Below are positions 62,973 through 64,000 of a stretch of DNA of 64,000 nt, one piece after another; position 1 is the stretch's first letter, and each line of letters starts with the position of its first letter. The notes beneath the pieces are model-generated. The model was not told the DNA's origin. It ran no database searches and saw only the letters and a program-made list of their open reading frames with translations. The position numbers and the translations under genes were made by a program. This DNA is from Thermoleophilia bacterium (GTDB lineage: Bacteria; Actinomycetota; Thermoleophilia; Gaiellales; Gaiellaceae): positions 120,518 through 184,517 of the forward strand of contig JADLFG010000079.1 in the NCBI GenBank assembly GCA_020845695.1, given 5' to 3'.

Positions 62973-63629
62973 CTACGCCGGCGGGAGCGCATCGGCAACG
63001 CGGCGGGCGAGGATCGCCAGGTGCTCGGGAGCCAGTTCTCCCTCCGCGCAAAGACTTGCGCTGAGCGCCTTCGGCCACCCAATCCAGACGCCGCCGAGAT
63101 CGAACGGCCTCGCGAACAGCGACCACTCGGCGGCTACGAAGCACAAGTCTGGACGCACGTTGACGCTGAACTCGTGGATTACCGCCTCCCCGAGGGCCGC
63201 GCGAATCGCCTCGACCTGCTTCGCCATCCCATGCACGAGCTTCGTGCAGTCGCGCCGGCCAACGTACAGCCGTAGATCCGTCGAGAACCAGCCGCCCTTG
63301 TCGACCTTCTGGACCTTTCCGCTGTAGTTCTTCGCGTCGATAGCCCAGATCGCTCCGCTCCGCGTAACGGCGATGTGGTCGATGTTGGCGCGCGTGCCCG
63401 GAATCCGACGGTCGTGCAGAGCGATCACCACACGGTCGTCCTGGATCCTCTCGAGGTGCTCGCCGAGCAGCCGCTCGCCCCGGCTGCCCTGCGCCCACGC
63501 CACCGTCGACTGCGGATCGTTCGACAGAGCGAGGTACAGCCCCGAGAACCGACCCAACTTCTCCCGGGCGCGCTGCTCGCGCTGCGCGTGAAGCCGCTCG
63601 TAGCGGCGTCTCGCTGATCCGCCCGGCAC
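62973..63629 (-). CDS. Zinc-ribbon/NERD nuclease-related protein, 5' end unclear
   Basis: From the first canonical start (GTG 63629) the 218-residue protein has a NERD domain: GSRGERLLGEHLERI, LHDRRIPGTRANIDHIAVT, AIWAIDAKNYSGKV, RRDCTKLVHG, the restriction-enzyme-like D ... DAK core. The same frame continues upstream to at least 63782 with a clear zinc ribbon, CTVCGIGLPAA (63782-) and CLGC, and ALDRGVPGGSARR joining the two. Actinobacterial NERD proteins normally carry this ribbon, so the coding region is longer than the start shows; no ATG, GTG or TTG occurs in frame through ~63850. It is probably truncated or starts at a non-standard codon. Confidence 0.75.
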   Translation of the reverse strand: MPGGSARRRYERLHAQREQRAREKLGRFSGLYLALSNDPQSTVAWAQGSRGERLLGEHLERIQDDRVVIALHDRRIPGTRANIDHIAVTRSGAIWAIDAKNYSGKVQKVDKGGWFSTDLRLYVGRRDCTKLVHGMAKQVEAIRAALGEAVIHEFSVNVRPDLCFVAAEWSLFARPFDLGGVWIGWPKALSASLCAEGELAPEHLAILARRVADALPPA

Positions 63630-63882
63630 CCCGCGATCGAGGGCAGATTCCTCCCCGGAGTGTTTGCCATCGGATGCCGACCTGTCGACGCCTTTGAGGC
63701 AGCCGAGGCACGTGACCGTTTTCGCGTCCGCGTCCCAGAATGCGACGGTCGCAGCCGGAAGACCGATGCCACAAACCGTGCAGTGATCTGCCGGAGCTCC
63801 GCACGAGGTAGGTGCGCGCGGAGCCCGCGATCCTGCATGGGCAGTGGGGTTGCGGTCGTTTCGGGGGTGTGGGGGCGTGTGC

Positions 63883-64000
63883 CTACGGCGTCGGGGCCGT
63901 GGCGGCGGGGGTGATGCGGCCGAAGCGGGGTGGTTCCGGGATGCCGAGGGCGGTGTGCAGGTCGCGCTGGCTGATGGTGAGTTCGCTGGTTTGGGTGAAG
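63883..64000 (-). CDS. C-terminal fragment of a probable transposase (partial at window end)
   Basis: On the minus strand an open frame from the window edge to TAG 63885-63883 reads FTQTSELTISQRDLHTALG then IPEPPRFGRITPAATAPTP. A short proline-rich tail after an ALG-x-P-x-PPR turn is reminiscent of actinobacterial IS transposases (IS1634 or similar), but the fragment is too short for certainty. Its position right before a NERD gene that lacks a start would fit an insertion that removed the NERD 5' end. Confidence 0.4.
   Translation of the reverse strand, partial: FTQTSELTISQRDLHTALGIPEPPRFGRITPAATAPTP

Noticed and set aside
63821..63845. Possible direct repeat of the tRNA-Lys 3' end (ATCCTGCA) as an att site
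   Set aside because: Only about 8 bp match and the adjoining bases differ, which is within chance in this composition.

Overview
The window is a gene-dense, very GC-rich (roughly 70% or more) bacterial chromosome segment. It most resembles the actinobacterial class Thermoleophilia (Gaiellales/Solirubrobacterales-like). The clues are the small secreted protein at 10803-11258, whose N-terminus (PSPAMVVALVALFLSLGG) is typical of that class, together with a GerM-domain lipoprotein, a SpoIID-type protein and a PucR regulator in an apparent non-sporeformer. Start/stop overlaps (ATGA, GTGA, TTGA) are the rule inside operons. At least fifteen first genes carry a -10-like TANNNT exactly 6-8 nt before the start codon and no Shine-Dalgarno, which points to widespread leaderless transcription.

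Layout. (1) 1-10754, minus: a catabolic operon with one promoter/operator. Its order is alpha/beta hydrolase, dihydroorotase/allantoinase-like cyclic amidohydrolase, LLM flavin monooxygenase, HyuA and HyuB hydantoinase/oxoprolinase subunits, then two tandem TPP-dependent E1 alpha/beta pairs, the last cut by the window edge. The set suggests import-independent opening of a cyclic amide or imide and oxidative decarboxylation of the resulting 2-oxo acid; the substrate is unknown. (2) 10.8-15.3 kb: small secreted protein, acyl-CoA synthetase, class III aminotransferase, VapBC toxin-antitoxin. (3) 15.3-21.3 kb: MMPL exporter, a trimethylamine-dehydrogenase-like Fe-S flavoenzyme, PucR regulator. (4) 21.3-25.6 kb: purM-purN-purH, then a nitronate monooxygenase and DUF6457 gene on the other strand. 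(5) 25.7-31.4 kb: a corrinoid methyltransferase operon (corrinoid protein, UroD-fold methyltransferase, [2Fe-2S]/ASKHA activator, MetH-activation-like protein) behind a 38-bp perfect palindrome, with an MFS transporter tail to tail. (6) 31.5-36.2 kb: SDR, three-subunit proton-translocating transhydrogenase, GerM/Gmad2 lipoprotein. (7) 36.2-43.5 kb: FAH-family hydrolase, branched-chain-type ABC importer with a LivM-LivG fusion, divergent glutamine-synthetase-like ligase. (8) 43.5-47.9 kb: Hsp20-Lon proteostasis operon, a previously hidden 44-residue membrane ORF, a macrodomain protein, HicBA. (9) 47.9-61 kb: dTDP-rhamnose-type genes, SpoIID-like protein, subtilase, serine beta-lactamase-like lipoprotein, LysR, and a UDP-ManNAc(3NAc)A-type nucleotide-sugar operon. 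(10) 61.0-64.0 kb: tRNA-Lys(CUU), followed by an accessory segment of visibly lower GC holding a two-gene CBASS antiphage system (CD-NTase plus Cap15-like membrane beta-barrel effector), a zinc-ribbon/NERD nuclease-like gene without a canonical start, and a probable transposase tail at the edge.

The most interesting items are the CBASS island beside tRNA-Lys, the corrinoid methyltransferase operon with its large operator palindrome, the TMADH-like enzyme that appears to start at ATC, and the leaderless promoter signature. All assignments rest on reading the sequence and on remembered family features; no database search was run.
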